This document shows positions 5,111-5,651 of a stretch of DNA of 5,651 nt, one piece after another. Location: the NCBI GenBank assembly GCA_026392145.1, contig JAPLCS010000235.1, positions 1 to 5,651 of the forward strand, given 5' to 3'. The position numbers were made by a program, and so were the translations under genes. The notes below the pieces were generated by a model, which saw only the letters and a program-made list of their open reading frames with translations, made no database searches and was not told where the DNA came from. The stretch's first letter is position 1, and every line of letters starts with the position of its first letter. Origin of the DNA: Fimbriimonadales bacterium (GTDB taxonomy: Bacteria; Armatimonadota; Fimbriimonadia; Fimbriimonadales; Fimbriimonadaceae).

Positions 5111-5651
5111 ATGACTAAGAGAGCAATTCAACTTCGCTCACTCGCAATCGTCTGTGCTTCTTTGGCTCTCCCCATTATTGGCCAAGCAGACACTATCAAG
5201 AGAATCCAGTATCCAGCCATTTCTCCCGATGGAAGCACCATCATCTTTTCGTGGCAAAATGACCTTTGGACGGTAGACCGAAATGGCGGTCGTGCGACAC
5301 GTCTTACCGTGCATGCAGCTATTGACTCTCGACCAGTATGGTTCCCCGATGGCAGTCGAATTGCCTTCAATTCAACTCGGTTCGGAAGTTCAGACATATT
5401 TACAATGCGTCCCGACGGGACCGAACTGAAACGAGTAACTTTTGACTCCAGTTCAGAAATCCCAACCACCGTATCTTCAGACGGACGTTTCATCTACGGC
5501 AATACTAACTTGTGGAGCCGAGGTGATCTCTTCCGTGTGTCTGCATCGGGTGGCGACCTTCAAAGACTTACATCGCACCCATTTGAGGCAACATTCGGTG
5601 CTTCCCTTTCCGAAGATGGCACGAAAGTCATTTATAATCGGGGGGCATACC
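5111..5651 (+). CDS. Secreted TolB/tricorn-type beta-propeller protein, N-terminal part (runs off right edge)
   Basis: The frame is open from ATG 5111 to the window edge (180 codons), so the C-terminal domain is not seen. A signal peptide (MTKRAIQLRSLAIVCASLAL..., cleavage likely at GQA/D near residue 26) sends it out of the cytoplasm. PD40/TolB-like repeats follow, each with an S/F-PDG or SEDG turn, a beta pair and a GG or DG turn before R-L/V-T. They lie at about 33-67 (YPAISPDG, DLWTVDRNGGRATRLT), 72-110 (RPVWFPDGSRIAF, DGTELKRVT), 112-154 (VSSDGRFIY, FRVSASGGDLQRLT) and 155 onward (LSEDGTKVIYNRG). The wording YPAISPDG...LWTV...GGRATRLT most resembles the N-terminus of tricorn-like S41 peptidases, where the propeller screens peptides for a C-terminal protease. 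An amidohydrolase or S9-type peptidase with a similar propeller is possible. No catalytic residues are within the window, so the enzyme class is inferred. Confidence 0.82.
   Translation, partial: MTKRAIQLRSLAIVCASLALPIIGQADTIKRIQYPAISPDGSTIIFSWQNDLWTVDRNGGRATRLTVHAAIDSRPVWFPDGSRIAFNSTRFGSSDIFTMRPDGTELKRVTFDSSSEIPTTVSSDGRFIYGNTNLWSRGDLFRVSASGGDLQRLTSHPFEATFGASLSEDGTKVIYNRGAY

Noticed and set aside
5128..5493. Minus-strand open frame of 121 codons under the propeller gene
   Set aside because: It is the antisense shadow of a frame with clear PD40 repeats; the translation shows no domain.

Overview
The window reads as chromosome from a diderm (outer-membrane) bacterium. Two adjacent genes encode secreted proteins with one S-layer homology (SLH) domain, a helical linker and a C-terminal beta-barrel. 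This is the outer-membrane anchoring porin plan known from OmpM of Negativicutes, SlpA of Deinococcus-Thermus, cyanobacterial SLH porins and Armatimonadota. Arginine is written mostly as CGA, GC looks near 50%, and the two flanking genes look leaderless. My best guess is an Armatimonadota-like lineage, held with low to moderate confidence because there is no 16S or other marker here.

Layout. Positions 1-741 (minus strand) are the N-terminal 247 codons of a secreted or lipid-anchored TPR-like protein that runs off the left edge. Positions 742-976 are a divergent control region. It holds a -10 element 7 nt from the minus-strand ATG, a 16-bp palindrome, a plus-strand promoter, a hairpin at its predicted transcription start, and a leader of about 145 nt. 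Positions 977-2833 encode SLH-porin 1 (618 aa), followed by a strong intrinsic terminator. Positions 2834-3150 hold that terminator, a good sigma70-type promoter, a start-site hairpin and a leader of about 160 nt. Positions 3151-5016 encode SLH-porin 2 (621 aa), followed by a second intrinsic terminator. From 5111 to the right edge is the N-terminal part of a secreted beta-propeller protein of TolB/tricorn type, with its own leaderless-looking start.

The two porins are paralogues of nearly equal length and domain order. They are separate transcription units, each with its own promoter, leader and terminator. They probably share the job of forming outer-membrane pores and tying the outer membrane to peptidoglycan through the SLH domain.

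The most interesting signal is non-coding. Both porin leaders contain a perfect 21-bp repeat (890-910 and 3054-3074), preceded by a related 10-mer. Each leader starts with a different-sequence but similarly placed hairpin at the predicted +1, and each ends in an AGGAG Shine-Dalgarno. The two flanking genes instead show the same TAAACT hexamer exactly 7 nt before ATG and no Shine-Dalgarno. The window therefore appears to contain two start modes: long structured leaders for the abundant envelope proteins and leaderless starts for their neighbours.
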